22,301 bases of DNA from positions 1 to 22,301 of IMG/VR virus record IMGVR_UViG_3300006847_000028. One strand, written 5' to 3'. Each line of letters starts with the position of its first letter. Within the stretch, counting starts at the first letter, position 1. The DNA is from a virus. Shown piece by piece: positions 6,120-13,452 of the stretch. Position numbers and translations under genes: made by a program. The notes under the pieces were generated by a model. The model was not told where the DNA came from. It ran no database searches and worked only from the letters and a program-made list of their open reading frames with translations.

Positions 6120-6934
6120 TGCCCGAGAGGGTTCAGAGGTATTCCGAAGCGGAGCGAGCAGGACAGGCAGCGAACCGCCGCGCCGCGACAGGCAAGGCTA
6201 AGTATGGAGGTTCCTTCGAACAGCAAGGCTACCGCCCCGCGAAAGAGCAGGGGATGGCCTTCCTCAACCGGGAAGCCCTCAAGGCCAAGTACGGAGCCTT
6301 CGCGAACCCCACATGGAGCTACGAGGACAGGGGAGGCCAGCTTTACCGCAAGCCGCTCGCGAACCAGAGCGGCCGCATTGCAGAGCAGGGAGGCACAGCC
6401 CAGTGGGAGGCCGTCCCTGACTACGTGCAGCGCTCCTACGCCAACCCCGCGCGCCGGCAGTTCTTCGCGAACAACCCAGACCTAGCGAACCGTCCCGGAG
6501 GTGGACAGGACGCCTGGCTTCATCAGAAGTACCTGAACGGCCTCCAGACCGACCCCGCGACGGGCATGAAGATGAACCGCCAAGGGGAGCTCTACGATGC
6601 CAACGCCCTAAACATGTACCGCCCCGGCTACACAGGAGGCGCGATCGGCCAAGCAGGAATGACCCTCGGCTCCATGGGAGGCGCACCAGGCTACGGGATG
6701 CCCGGCGGCAACATGATGCAGCCGAACCTCGGCGGCCTCGGAAGCTTCCGCCCGATCCCCGGCTACTCCGTCCCAGGCCAGCAAGCTGGAGGCTACCAAA
6801 CCCCGAACATCAACAGCATGAGCTATGCAACCCAGCAGGGAGGCGGGAGCACCTTTGGAAGCTATCCGATGTCGCAGCCCTACTCGAACCCCTTCGCTGC
6901 GTACCAGCCGGGCTACCTGAGCGGGAATTACTAG
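6119..6934 (+). CDS. Protein with prion-like Gly/Gln/Tyr/Met-rich C-terminal half
   Basis: 271 residues start at ATG 6119 in a TAATG overlap; the open frame upstream of it shadows the previous gene. Residues 1-170 contain charged and aromatic segments, with two similar pieces (GKAKYGGSF and LKAKYGAFANPTWSYED) and YANPARRQFFANNPDLANRP. From about residue 170 the sequence is low complexity (GSMGGAPGYGMPGGNMMQPN; QQAGGYQTPNINSMSYATQQ), ending NPFAAYQPGYLSGNY. Such G/Q/Y/S/M-rich tails are disordered and can self-associate. Its role is unknown; virion interior or assembly is a guess from the position before the terminase. Confidence 0.65.
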   Translation: MPERVQRYSEAERAGQAANRRAATGKAKYGGSFEQQGYRPAKEQGMAFLNREALKAKYGAFANPTWSYEDRGGQLYRKPLANQSGRIAEQGGTAQWEAVPDYVQRSYANPARRQFFANNPDLANRPGGGQDAWLHQKYLNGLQTDPATGMKMNRQGELYDANALNMYRPGYTGGAIGQAGMTLGSMGGAPGYGMPGGNMMQPNLGGLGSFRPIPGYSVPGQQAGGYQTPNINSMSYATQQGGGSTFGSYPMSQPYSNPFAAYQPGYLSGNY

Positions 6935-6935
6935 G

Positions 6936-7121
6936 ATGCAGCGATCCGAAGAGGCCCTAGGGGAAGTTCTAGACGTAAAGTGGGCCACAGAGTTTAGCGA
7001 TAAATTTGAGGCCACTCATCTGGTGGTTGTTCTCTGTAAGAGGTGCTGGGTATTGGTTCCGGAAGCCGCAATGGCCCATCATGCCGAATGGCATTCGCGC
7101 CTGACCATGTTCGGGTTCTGA
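6936..7121 (+). CDS. Small C2H2 zinc-finger-like protein
   Basis: 61 residues start at ATG 6936, one nt after the previous stop. A CKRC pair at residues 34-37 is followed by LVPEAAMAHHAEWH, giving C-x2-C-x10/11-H-x3/4-H. This spacing matches a C2H2-type zinc knuckle. Small phage proteins with a C..C..LV...HAEWH pattern are common in my recollection, usually with no assigned function. It could bind DNA or a partner protein. Confidence 0.65.
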   Translation: MQRSEEALGEVLDVKWATEFSDKFEATHLVVVLCKRCWVLVPEAAMAHHAEWHSRLTMFGF

Positions 7122-7143
7122 CAGTTTTCGAGTTTAGAAACTG
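7122..7143 (+). promoter_or_regulatory. AT-rich inverted repeat abutting the small terminase start
   Basis: CAGTTT (7122-7127) and AAACTG (7138-7143) form a perfect 6-bp dyad with a 10-nt spacer, filling the whole gap between the previous stop and ATG 7144. There is no Shine-Dalgarno before that ATG, and no T-run follows, so it is not an intrinsic terminator. It could act as a translational control hairpin or as a protein-binding operator. The stem is short, so the confidence is modest. Confidence 0.35.
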
Positions 7144-7572
7144 ATGCGGGATGGGAAAAAGAAGCACCCCGGCGGCAGGCCGAAGGGAAGCAAGAGCAAG
7201 AAAACCCTTGAGAAGCTTGCCCATGAGGCGCTCGTCCGAGAGATGGTTGGAAAGGCTCTCGGCCCCATGACCGAGGCCCAGATCCGCAGCGCTGAAGGCA
7301 TCAAGCATCTCATGTTCCGCGACCCCAAGACGGGCAAGTTCGAGCGGGTGACCGACGAGGCCCAGATGGATGCAGCCCTCGCCAGCGATGGAGAGGCCCA
7401 CTGGATCTACACGAAGGACCCCAGCACGCAGGCGTACACGCAGCTCCTCGATCGCTCCTACGGGCGCCCCACGGAACGGGTACAGGCCGACGTGATGCAC
7501 GAGGCTGGCCCGAAGATGGAGATCCTTCTCCGGAACTTGAAGCGGATCGGCAATGGCAACGGCAGCGCTTGA
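7144..7572 (+). CDS. Probable small terminase subunit
   Basis: 142 residues start at ATG 7144. The assignment rests mainly on position: it directly precedes and overlaps the large terminase by 20 nt, and its size is close to that of small terminases of P22-type phages. The N-terminus is basic with an AT-hook-like GGRPKGSKSKKT, suited to DNA recognition. The remainder is helical with TQAYTQLLDRSYGRPTERVQ, a phrase I associate with phage DNA-packaging or terminase-adjacent proteins. It would recognise packaging DNA and regulate the ATPase. Start selection is odd because there is no Shine-Dalgarno and a hairpin lies right before the ATG. Confidence 0.65.
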   Translation: MRDGKKKHPGGRPKGSKSKKTLEKLAHEALVREMVGKALGPMTEAQIRSAEGIKHLMFRDPKTGKFERVTDEAQMDAALASDGEAHWIYTKDPSTQAYTQLLDRSYGRPTERVQADVMHEAGPKMEILLRNLKRIGNGNGSA

Positions 7573-9037
7573 CCTCGACACCGAGCTAAGCGAGGCGTGC
7601 GCTCGCTTCAGGAACGATCCCTTGGGATTCGTCAAGGTCATGTTCCCTTGGGGGCTGCCGGGCGAACTGCAGGGTAGCGCCGGCCCGGACAAATGGCAGG
7701 AGGCATTCCTCAAGTCCATCGGCAAGGAGTGTGCCGCCAACAAGTTCGACGGCGTGGTTCCGGTCGCCCCGGTCCGCCGGGCTGTCTCGAGCGGCCATGG
7801 TATCGGGAAGTCAGTCATGGCGGCCTGGATCGTCGTGTGGATCATGTCCACGCGCCCGCACTGCCGCGGCACGATCACAGCGAACACCTTCAGCCAGCTT
7901 GAGACCAAGACCTGGGCAGCGATCAAGAAGTGGACGCGGCTCAGCCTGACGGGGCACTGGTTCACCGTGACGAGCACGCGGATGTACCAGACGCAGCACA
8001 AGGACACCTGGTTTTGCGCGCCAGAGACCAGCAAGGAAGAGAATAGCGAAGCGTTCGCCGGCCAGCACGCGGCGGACTCGACCAGCTTCTACATCTTTGA
8101 CGAGGACTCATCCATACCCGAGGCGGTTCACGAGGTAGCGGAAGGTGGGTTGACCGACGGCGAGCCGATGATCTTCCGCTTCGGCAACCCCACGCGGTCG
8201 AACGGCAGCTTCTACCACGCCTGCTTCGGCGGGATGAAGCACCGCTGGAACCCCTTGGTCGTGGACTCTCGGGACTCTCGTTTCACCAACCAGGCCCACA
8301 TCAAGGAGTGGGAGCAGGACTATGGAGAAGACTCCGACTTCTTCCGCGTGCGAGTGCGTGGACTGCCACCGAGTGCGAGCGACGCTCAGTTCATCGACAT
8401 GGCCCGCATCAATGCCGCCCAGCATCGAAGTGTCGTGGTACTGCCCGACGAGCCGCTCGTGGCAGGTTGTGATCTCGCTTGGGGCGGGTCAGACGACAAC
8501 GTTATCCGCTTTCGCCGAGGATGCGATGCGCGAACGATACCACCTATCCGAATCAAGGGCGAATTCACCCGCGACCCTGGAGTCCTTACCTCCCGACTCG
8601 CCGAAGTCCTGAGCCGGGACTACGACGGGCATCACGTTGCGGTGCTGTTCATGGACTCGGCTGGTATCGCTGGCCCCATCGCGCAGCGGCTCAACACCCT
8701 CGGGCATCGCAACGTGGTCTCCGTGAACTTCGGCGCGGACTCCCCCGGGGAGCGGTGCAGGTTTATGCGGGACTACATCTGGGCTGAGATGCGGGACTGG
8801 CTGCTGACGGGCTCAATCGACAAGTCCTCGGACCTCGAGGCGGACCTTTCAGCACCGGGGATGCGTCCGGACAACCGCCAGCGGATCTGGCTGGAGTCGA
8901 AAGAGGACATGAAGAAGCGCGGCTTGGATTCTCCGGATGATGGCGATGCTTTGGCGCTGACGTTCTCGGCGACGGTGAGGCCGCAGAGTTCGCACAAGCG
9001 CGGCGCTCCTCCTCCGACCGAGTGGGCTTGGGCATGA
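7553..9037 (+). CDS. Terminase large subunit (packaging ATPase/nuclease)
   Basis: This is the motor that cuts concatemeric DNA and pumps it through the portal. In the 494 residues, SGHGIGKS at 80-87 is the Walker A, FYIFDEDSSIP at 179-189 the Walker B with catalytic Glu/Asp, and FGNPTRSNGSFY at 210-221 the coupling region. The nuclease domain shows AGCDLAWGGSDDN (Asp307), FMDSAGIAG (Asp368) and DSPDDGDALALTF (Asp462/463/465), the expected RNase H-like acidic triad. Length nearly equals P22 gp2. All key residues are intact. It overlaps the small terminase by 20 nt and the following small gene by 4 nt. Confidence 0.95.
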   Translation: MATAALDLDTELSEACARFRNDPLGFVKVMFPWGLPGELQGSAGPDKWQEAFLKSIGKECAANKFDGVVPVAPVRRAVSSGHGIGKSVMAAWIVVWIMSTRPHCRGTITANTFSQLETKTWAAIKKWTRLSLTGHWFTVTSTRMYQTQHKDTWFCAPETSKEENSEAFAGQHAADSTSFYIFDEDSSIPEAVHEVAEGGLTDGEPMIFRFGNPTRSNGSFYHACFGGMKHRWNPLVVDSRDSRFTNQAHIKEWEQDYGEDSDFFRVRVRGLPPSASDAQFIDMARINAAQHRSVVVLPDEPLVAGCDLAWGGSDDNVIRFRRGCDARTIPPIRIKGEFTRDPGVLTSRLAEVLSRDYDGHHVAVLFMDSAGIAGPIAQRLNTLGHRNVVSVNFGADSPGERCRFMRDYIWAEMRDWLLTGSIDKSSDLEADLSAPGMRPDNRQRIWLESKEDMKKRGLDSPDDGDALALTFSATVRPQSSHKRGAPPPTEWAWA

Positions 9038-9243
9038 GCAAGCTGGTCGCGTTCGTTCAGAAGATGGAGCGCGCAGCGGGAGCACCGAAGCGCGGCGTCA
9101 CTCGCTTCGCGGAGTGGTGGCTTGGCCCGCCCAAGAAGCCCTCGATTGCCGTGTGCCTGACCTGCCGCCAGGCCGTGTCATCGTGGCGTACCCACGCGAA
9201 CGGGCGCATCGAGTGCCACAAGTGCGCTAGCAGCCCTGGATAG
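9034..9243 (+). CDS. Small zinc-ribbon-like protein
   Basis: 69 residues start at ATG 9034, within the terminase stop (ATGA). After a basic helical N-terminus there are two knuckles, CLTC at 41-44 and CHKC at 61-64, a C-x2-C-x16-C-x2-C arrangement typical of zinc ribbons. Coupling to the large terminase suggests a role in packaging or late transcription, but that is inference. No specific family is recognised. Confidence 0.65.
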   Translation: MSKLVAFVQKMERAAGAPKRGVTRFAEWWLGPPKKPSIAVCLTCRQAVSSWRTHANGRIECHKCASSPG

Positions 9244-9253
9244 GAGCGCCTAG

Positions 9254-9637
9254 ATGCATCTCGTCCGATCAGTCACCGAGGGGGCTCCACAGCAAGGGGC
9301 GAGCACTCCAGTCCAGACGACCATTGGAGCGGCGGCCGCTCAGGTGGTCGCGCTCAACCGCAAGCGCAAGGGCCTGATCATCCAAAACACCGGGCTCACC
9401 ACGCTCAAGTTCTGCTACGGCAGCACGTCCCCGACGCAGACTGTCTACCACTTCGCGCTGAAGGCATGTTCCTTGGCCGATGATGGTTCAGGCGGCGTGA
9501 TGCTGGAGGAGAACTGGATCGGTCCGGTTCAAGGCATCTCAAGCGGCGCGGGCGGGACGTTCGTCCTGACGGAGATAACCGCGGCGGGTGCTTCGCCCAC
9601 GTGGGACGCCAATGCGGATTGGGGATCGAGTGGGTAG
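9254..9637 (+). CDS. Probable virion protein, beta-structured
   Basis: 127 residues start at ATG 9254, 10 nt after the previous stop, with TAGGAGCG upstream. The sequence NRKRKGLIIQNTGLTTLKF, followed by a strand-rich Gly/Thr/Ser region, resembles small phage structural proteins that carry a beta-sandwich (recalled pattern: KGLIIQNTG...L.FG). A decoration or fibre-base protein is likely. It overlaps the larger fibre-type gene by 26 nt, which points to a shared particle role. Confidence 0.6.
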   Translation: MHLVRSVTEGAPQQGASTPVQTTIGAAAAQVVALNRKRKGLIIQNTGLTTLKFCYGSTSPTQTVYHFALKACSLADDGSGGVMLEENWIGPVQGISSGAGGTFVLTEITAAGASPTWDANADWGSSG

Positions 9638-11348
9638 GACGATCATCGTCCCGGGTGGCGCTGCGGGTGGCGCCGGGATCACGAATATCAACGTGTCCGC
9701 CGGGACGACGAGTAACAACCTCTCGAACCTGACATTCGCAGACTCTCCGACTGTCAGCTTCGGGCTCGACGGCTCGACCATCACGGCTTCGGCTGCAGGT
9801 GGCGGAGCGCCGGCGACGTTGGCTCACCCGGTTGCAAGCGCGAACAGCGTAGGAACGGCGCCAAGGGTTGCGCTCGAGGACCACCGGCATGCCGGCGTCT
9901 TCAGCATGGGCGCGTCGAACGTGGGGAACACAGCGGGCGATACGCGGGTGGATGTCGGGCGGTTCGTGCTGGCCGGCGGGAATAACGTGACCTTGTCCCA
10001 GGCGACGGCCGCGAACGCCTTGAACACGATCTCTATCGTTGGGGCGACGCTGACCAATTCAAGCTGGACGGTGAGCGACAACGCCACGTCGGGGACTGTG
10101 GCTCGGCTGGCGTTCACGAACCTCAACGGGGTGACGCTGTCCTTGAGCTCGGGCGCTGCGGGGCAACACACCATCGTCGGCAGCCACAACGCCTTGACGT
10201 CCCAGAGCAACCAGGCTTTCAGCGCGGCGGGAGGGTCGAGCGCGTTCCAGACGCTCAGCTTCAGCGACAACGCCTACCTGTCGTGGACGAACAACGCCGG
10301 CCAAGTAGCGGTCACCGAGATCCGCGGCTCGTTCTTCGCGACCGGGAACACGACCCAGTCATCGAGCAACACGATCAACCTTGATACCGTGATCTTCCGG
10401 GGGTCGGGCGCCGCGTCGGTCGGAGTGAGCAACGGCTCGATCATTGTGGACGTGCAGGCAGGTGCAGCCGCGATCACGCAGAGCATCGGGATGAGCACGC
10501 AGACTGCTGGGGGTGCCACCGCTGGAACCACAGGTTACGCTACCGGCGACGACATCCTTTACCACTTTGTCCCCGGCTCGAACATCACCATGAGCCAGAG
10601 TATCGACGGGGCGAGCGGAACGCTGTCGGTTTACGGTCCGGCCGGCAACACGCTGTCCGCGCCAAGTCTCGGCATCTTCAACAACCTCAACGCCGCGGGC
10701 GACTCAGTGGGTGAGCCGAGGCGCAGCTTCGTCTTCGCCGGCTCGCACCGCTCTCTCGCCATCTATCCTTTGGTCGCGGCGCCGTGGGGTGGTCCTTTCC
10801 CTGGCGACCTGACGTGCAACACGTTCTACTATCGCATGTCGCTGTCGGGCTCGACTGCCACGATGAGCCAGGCGTTCACGTCCACGTTCCGCATCGGGAT
10901 TTACACCCAGAACGCGTCGTCTCTCAGCCTGCTCAACTCGGTGGAGGTGACGTTCGGATCGGGCGCAGCGAACGCGAACCTTTCGACGCTCTTCGTGGGC
11001 AATCGCTACCTGACCATCGATGCCACCGCTTGGTCCTCGAGCCCAGTGTTCCGGTTCGGCTCGATCTACTATATCGCCACGAACCACGATACTGCGGGCG
11101 TCTCGAATCAGACGGGCCAGTTCTCCGGTGGCTACATCTGGGCCTCCAACTCTCTGTCTCACTCCGGGACCATCGGAGTGGCGACGGCGAACAACACCAC
11201 GATGGGCCTTCATCCTTGGATCGGGATGTGGTCAGCGACGACCAACGCCTTCCCGGTCAGCATCGCGTCGAACGCGGTGAACAAGCAGAGTCCTATCGTT
11301 GTGGTCCCGCCGTTGATCCTTAATCAGAACAACCCAGCGAGCTTCTAG
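9612..11348 (+). CDS. Tail-fibre-like protein (candidate receptor-binding)
   Basis: 578 residues from ATG 9612; GTG 9630 is an alternative start just before the previous stop. Composition is Ser/Thr/Asn/Gly/Ala-rich and almost free of charge, as in extended beta fibres. HPVASANSVGTAPRVALEDH followed by RHAG matches the fibre motif A-x-x-x-G-x-x-x-x-x-(R)-E-D-H-x-H that recurs in phage fibres. Repetitive strands follow (NNVTLSQ, NGVTLSLS, NITMSQS), and the C-terminal 230 residues look like a separate globular domain (SHRSLAIYPLVAAPWGGPFP onward). It probably binds host surface structures. The neighbouring glycosyltransferase and methyltransferase support a glycan-linked role. Confidence 0.75.
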   Translation: MRIGDRVGRTIIVPGGAAGGAGITNINVSAGTTSNNLSNLTFADSPTVSFGLDGSTITASAAGGGAPATLAHPVASANSVGTAPRVALEDHRHAGVFSMGASNVGNTAGDTRVDVGRFVLAGGNNVTLSQATAANALNTISIVGATLTNSSWTVSDNATSGTVARLAFTNLNGVTLSLSSGAAGQHTIVGSHNALTSQSNQAFSAAGGSSAFQTLSFSDNAYLSWTNNAGQVAVTEIRGSFFATGNTTQSSSNTINLDTVIFRGSGAASVGVSNGSIIVDVQAGAAAITQSIGMSTQTAGGATAGTTGYATGDDILYHFVPGSNITMSQSIDGASGTLSVYGPAGNTLSAPSLGIFNNLNAAGDSVGEPRRSFVFAGSHRSLAIYPLVAAPWGGPFPGDLTCNTFYYRMSLSGSTATMSQAFTSTFRIGIYTQNASSLSLLNSVEVTFGSGAANANLSTLFVGNRYLTIDATAWSSSPVFRFGSIYYIATNHDTAGVSNQTGQFSGGYIWASNSLSHSGTIGVATANNTTMGLHPWIGMWSATTNAFPVSIASNAVNKQSPIVVVPPLILNQNNPASF

Positions 11349-11632
11349 TGGCAAACATCCTTTTCGTGACCGTGAACGACTTGGACATCTCGGCGGCTGA
11401 CGAGCTCACCGTGAGCGCGGCCGTTTGGATTCAGGTCGGGAGCACGCCGCACAATCTCGGCTCCATGAATCGTGCGGTGAGCATGAAGACGCTGGGCGTC
11501 TACAACACCGCGATTCAGTTCAACCAGTTAATCGCCGACGAGGCGGTAGACTTCGCGGACCAGAACGGCTACAGCAACGCCTGGAACTTTCGCTACGTCG
11601 CCGGCGGGTTTGGGTCTCTCACGGTTCTATGA
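11348..11632 (+). CDS. Small hypothetical protein, likely fibre-associated
   Basis: 94 residues start at GTG 11348, which shares its first base with the fibre stop codon. It appears mixed alpha/beta (ILFVTVNDLDISAADELTV; NLGSMNRAVSMKTLGVYN), with no signal peptide or membrane segment. Tight coupling to the fibre gene suggests a fibre partner, chaperone or virion protein. It ends in ATGA with the glycosyltransferase-like gene. No family is recognised. Confidence 0.55.
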   Translation: MANILFVTVNDLDISAADELTVSAAVWIQVGSTPHNLGSMNRAVSMKTLGVYNTAIQFNQLIADEAVDFADQNGYSNAWNFRYVAGGFGSLTVL

Positions 11633-12336
11633 GCCTCGTTGTTCAAGACTTCGGCGGCAAGCACAACGCGAACCTGAGCGCCGGGCGCGCGCGGCTGATC
11701 CAGGGCGGCACGTGGAAGAAGCAGCGGATCATCGTCGTACTGCCGGCGGGCGATTCGATCCCCTCGAAGGTCGCGCTCGCGCACTGGAACCTGATGTTTC
11801 CGCCGAACAACGGCGTGGTCCGGATTCTGGCGCAGGGGCTGGAGGTAGGAGAGGCTTACTCAACCGCCATCCAGCAGATTCTTGACCATCCGGACCTGAA
11901 GGGTTGGGAGTACGTCTTGACTCTTGAGCACGACAACGCGCCGCCGGCGGATGGCGTGCTGGCGCTCGTCAAGCGTATGGAGGAGCACCCGGAGTTCGCC
12001 TGCATCGGCGGGCTCTACTGGACCAAGGGCGAGGGTGGCGTCCCTCAGATCTGGGGCGACCCAAAGGACCCAGTGCTCAACTTTAGGCCGCAGCCGCCGG
12101 ACCCAAGCGGCGGCCTAGTCGAGTGCTGCGGGACTGGGATGGGGTTCAATCTCTGGCGCTTGAAGACCTTTCGTGATGAAAGATTACGGCGCCCTTGGTT
12201 CAAGACCGTAGCTGGGAAGGAAGGTATCGGCACGCAAGATTTGTACGCGTGGGCCGACCTGCGGAAGTACGGCTACCGCTGTGCCATAGACTGCTCGGTC
12301 AAGGTCGGGCACTTCGATGGAGAAACGATGTGGTGA
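11629..12336 (+). CDS. GT-A fold glycosyltransferase-like protein
   Basis: 235 residues start at ATG 11629 (ATGA overlap). The frame is open further upstream, but that part shadows the preceding gene. RIIVVLPAGDSIPSKVAL opens the nucleotide-sugar half. GWEYVLTLEHDNAPP contains EHD (100-102) at the place of the metal-binding DxD. CCGTGMGFNLWRLKTF and TQDLYAWADLRKYGYRCAID followed by VKVGHFD (224-230) match the acceptor-side and C-terminal signatures of family-2-like GT-A enzymes. It would transfer a sugar, perhaps to virion protein, DNA or host glycan. The donor and acceptor cannot be read from sequence. Replacement of DxD by EHD is tolerated in related phage proteins as I recall them. Confidence 0.7.
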   Translation: MSLVVQDFGGKHNANLSAGRARLIQGGTWKKQRIIVVLPAGDSIPSKVALAHWNLMFPPNNGVVRILAQGLEVGEAYSTAIQQILDHPDLKGWEYVLTLEHDNAPPADGVLALVKRMEEHPEFACIGGLYWTKGEGGVPQIWGDPKDPVLNFRPQPPDPSGGLVECCGTGMGFNLWRLKTFRDERLRRPWFKTVAGKEGIGTQDLYAWADLRKYGYRCAIDCSVKVGHFDGETMW

Positions 12337-12587
12337 TGTGGCTTGTTGTGGTAGCGGCGGCAATAGTTGGTAACGGATTGGGGGCTTGGAACATTCGAAC
12401 GATTTCCACTGACCGCTATACTGCCACGGCCATTCTGACCCTGAGCGCTTCGTTGGTTCAAGGGACAGTGGCCCGCTTTAACGCCAACCACGAGTGGGCT
12501 TATGTTGCTGCATGGAGCATCGGTTCGGTGATTGGAATCCTTGGAGCGATGCATCTAGACCGAAATGGACAGAAGGCCCGTGGGTAA
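12336..12587 (+). CDS. Small integral membrane protein
   Basis: 83 residues start at ATG 12336, overlapping the previous TGA; GTG 12333 is an alternative. Three hydrophobic segments are visible: MWLVVVAAAIVGNGLGAW, ATAILTLSASLVQGTVARF and AWSIGSVIGILGAMHL, joined by short polar loops. Three-helix topology and size would suit a class I holin. However, the gene is far from the endolysin and sits among glycan and methyl transfer genes, so another membrane function is equally possible. No family is confirmed. Confidence 0.65.
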   Translation: MWLVVVAAAIVGNGLGAWNIRTISTDRYTATAILTLSASLVQGTVARFNANHEWAYVAAWSIGSVIGILGAMHLDRNGQKARG

Positions 12588-12620
12588 AGCCGCCAGGCCT
12601 TCCGAAATAGCGAGAATGAT

Positions 12621-12797
12621 GTGGTGATCGTCAGGGTTGATCCGAAGTTCGACAAGCGCCCGCACTTTGCTGCGATCTTCGTGAATCCAGACGCCGATAG
12701 CTGTTCGATCTCTTGCGGCCTGATCGTCTGGGGGTACGCGCTATTGTTCGGACGTCCATCGCGGTTGTGGTTCGGATCAACAAGGCAAGTCCACTAA
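12621..12797 (+). CDS. Small hypothetical protein filling the gap before the methyltransferase
   Basis: From GTG 12621 (or GTG 12624) to TAA 12795-12797 the frame encodes 58 residues. It begins VIVRVDPKFDKRPHFAAIFV and ends RPSRLWFGSTRQVH, with a central hydrophobic SCGLIVWGYALLFG. The stop overlaps the methyltransferase ATG (TAATG), the same coupling seen across this region, and most codons end in G or C. No clear Shine-Dalgarno precedes it. Without it, 12588-12796 would be the largest gap in the window. Confidence 0.5.
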   Translation: MVIVRVDPKFDKRPHFAAIFVNPDADSCSISCGLIVWGYALLFGRPSRLWFGSTRQVH

Positions 12798-13351
12798 TGG
12801 GTAAAGCTGCGCGCCTCCGCGCCGTGAAGAAAGCCGCCGAGCTCAAGCTAGACCTCGGCTGCGGGAAGAATCCGGCAGAAGGTTTCACGGGAGTGGACGT
12901 ACGCGACTTCGGGCAGCCGATCAAGGCCGACCTCGCGGACCTGCGCTGGCCATGGAAGGACAGCACGGTCACCGAGGCTCGTGCTTCGCACTTCGTGGAG
13001 CACTTGACCGCAGACCAGCGCATCCACTTCGTCAACGAACTCTACCGCGTGCTGATTCCTGGCGGGAAGTGCCTGGTTGTGACGCCGCACTGGGCCAGCA
13101 CGAGGGCATATGGGGACCTGACGCACCAATGGCCGCCGGTCTCGGAATTCTGGTGGTACTACCTCTCGAAGGACTGGCGGAAGGATAACGCCCCGCACAA
13201 CGACGCCTATACGTGCGACTTCGAGGCGACGTGGGGGTATAGTCTCAATCCAGCGCTTCATTCGAGGAATCAGGAGTACCAGAGCTTCGCGCTCCAGAAC
13301 TACAAGGAGGCCGCGTCAGACATGGTGTGCACCTTGGCGGCTCGCAAGTGA
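12797..13351 (+). CDS. SAM-dependent methyltransferase (class I)
   Basis: 184 residues start at ATG 12797 (TAATG overlap). Motif I, LDLGCGKNP at 18-26, is the SAM-binding glycine loop. GVDVRD at 32-37 supplies the acidic strand-2 end, ASHFVEHL at 63-70 the motif after strand 4, and ELYRVLIPGGKCLVVTPHW at 81-99 the strand-5 region typical of methyltransferases of the predicted SAM-dependent (UbiE-like) type. The target is unknown. Its neighbours, a glycosyltransferase-like protein and a fibre, favour sugar or small-molecule methylation over DNA methylation: there is no DPPY or similar motif in the sequence. Confidence 0.85.
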   Translation: MGKAARLRAVKKAAELKLDLGCGKNPAEGFTGVDVRDFGQPIKADLADLRWPWKDSTVTEARASHFVEHLTADQRIHFVNELYRVLIPGGKCLVVTPHWASTRAYGDLTHQWPPVSEFWWYYLSKDWRKDNAPHNDAYTCDFEATWGYSLNPALHSRNQEYQSFALQNYKEAASDMVCTLAARK

Positions 13352-13452
13352 TTCTCTCCTTTCTGGTCGGAGCGTCACTGCTGGTCATCGGTGCTGTGCT
13401 GGGCGCTGGTGCGGCGCTGTGGTTCGTGCTGCGTTACGAGTCGGAAGAATGA
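13348..13452 (+). CDS. 34-residue single-pass membrane protein
   Basis: GTG 13348 lies in the methyltransferase stop (GTGA), and the TGA at 13450-13452 overlaps the next ATG (ATGA). It encodes a hydrophobic segment, ILSFLVGASLLVIGAVLGAG followed by AALWFVL, then RYESEE. One transmembrane helix with a short charged tail is predicted. Double overlap with both neighbours and the clean hydrophobic character make it a credible gene. It may anchor or escort the secreted protein that follows. Confidence 0.6.
   Translation: MILSFLVGASLLVIGAVLGAGAALWFVLRYESEE

Noticed and set aside
6994-8034. Long minus-strand ORF of 346 codons
   Set aside because: It lies antisense to the small and large terminase genes, has no recognisable motif or ribosome site, and long antisense frames are expected opposite GC-rich coding sequence.
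8263-8280. Tandem 9-bp repeat GGACTCTCG in the large terminase
   Set aside because: It encodes DSRDSR in frame within a conserved gene and is too short and isolated to be a functional repeat.
10784-11323. 179-codon + frame inside the fibre gene
   Set aside because: The product is His/Arg-rich and without motifs, as expected from an out-of-frame reading of the fibre gene.
12700-12785. Minus-strand reading resembling an HNH signature (NHNRDGRPNN)
   Set aside because: It has no start codon, stops soon on the upstream side, lacks the other HNH residues, and a coupled + strand gene explains the same bases better.
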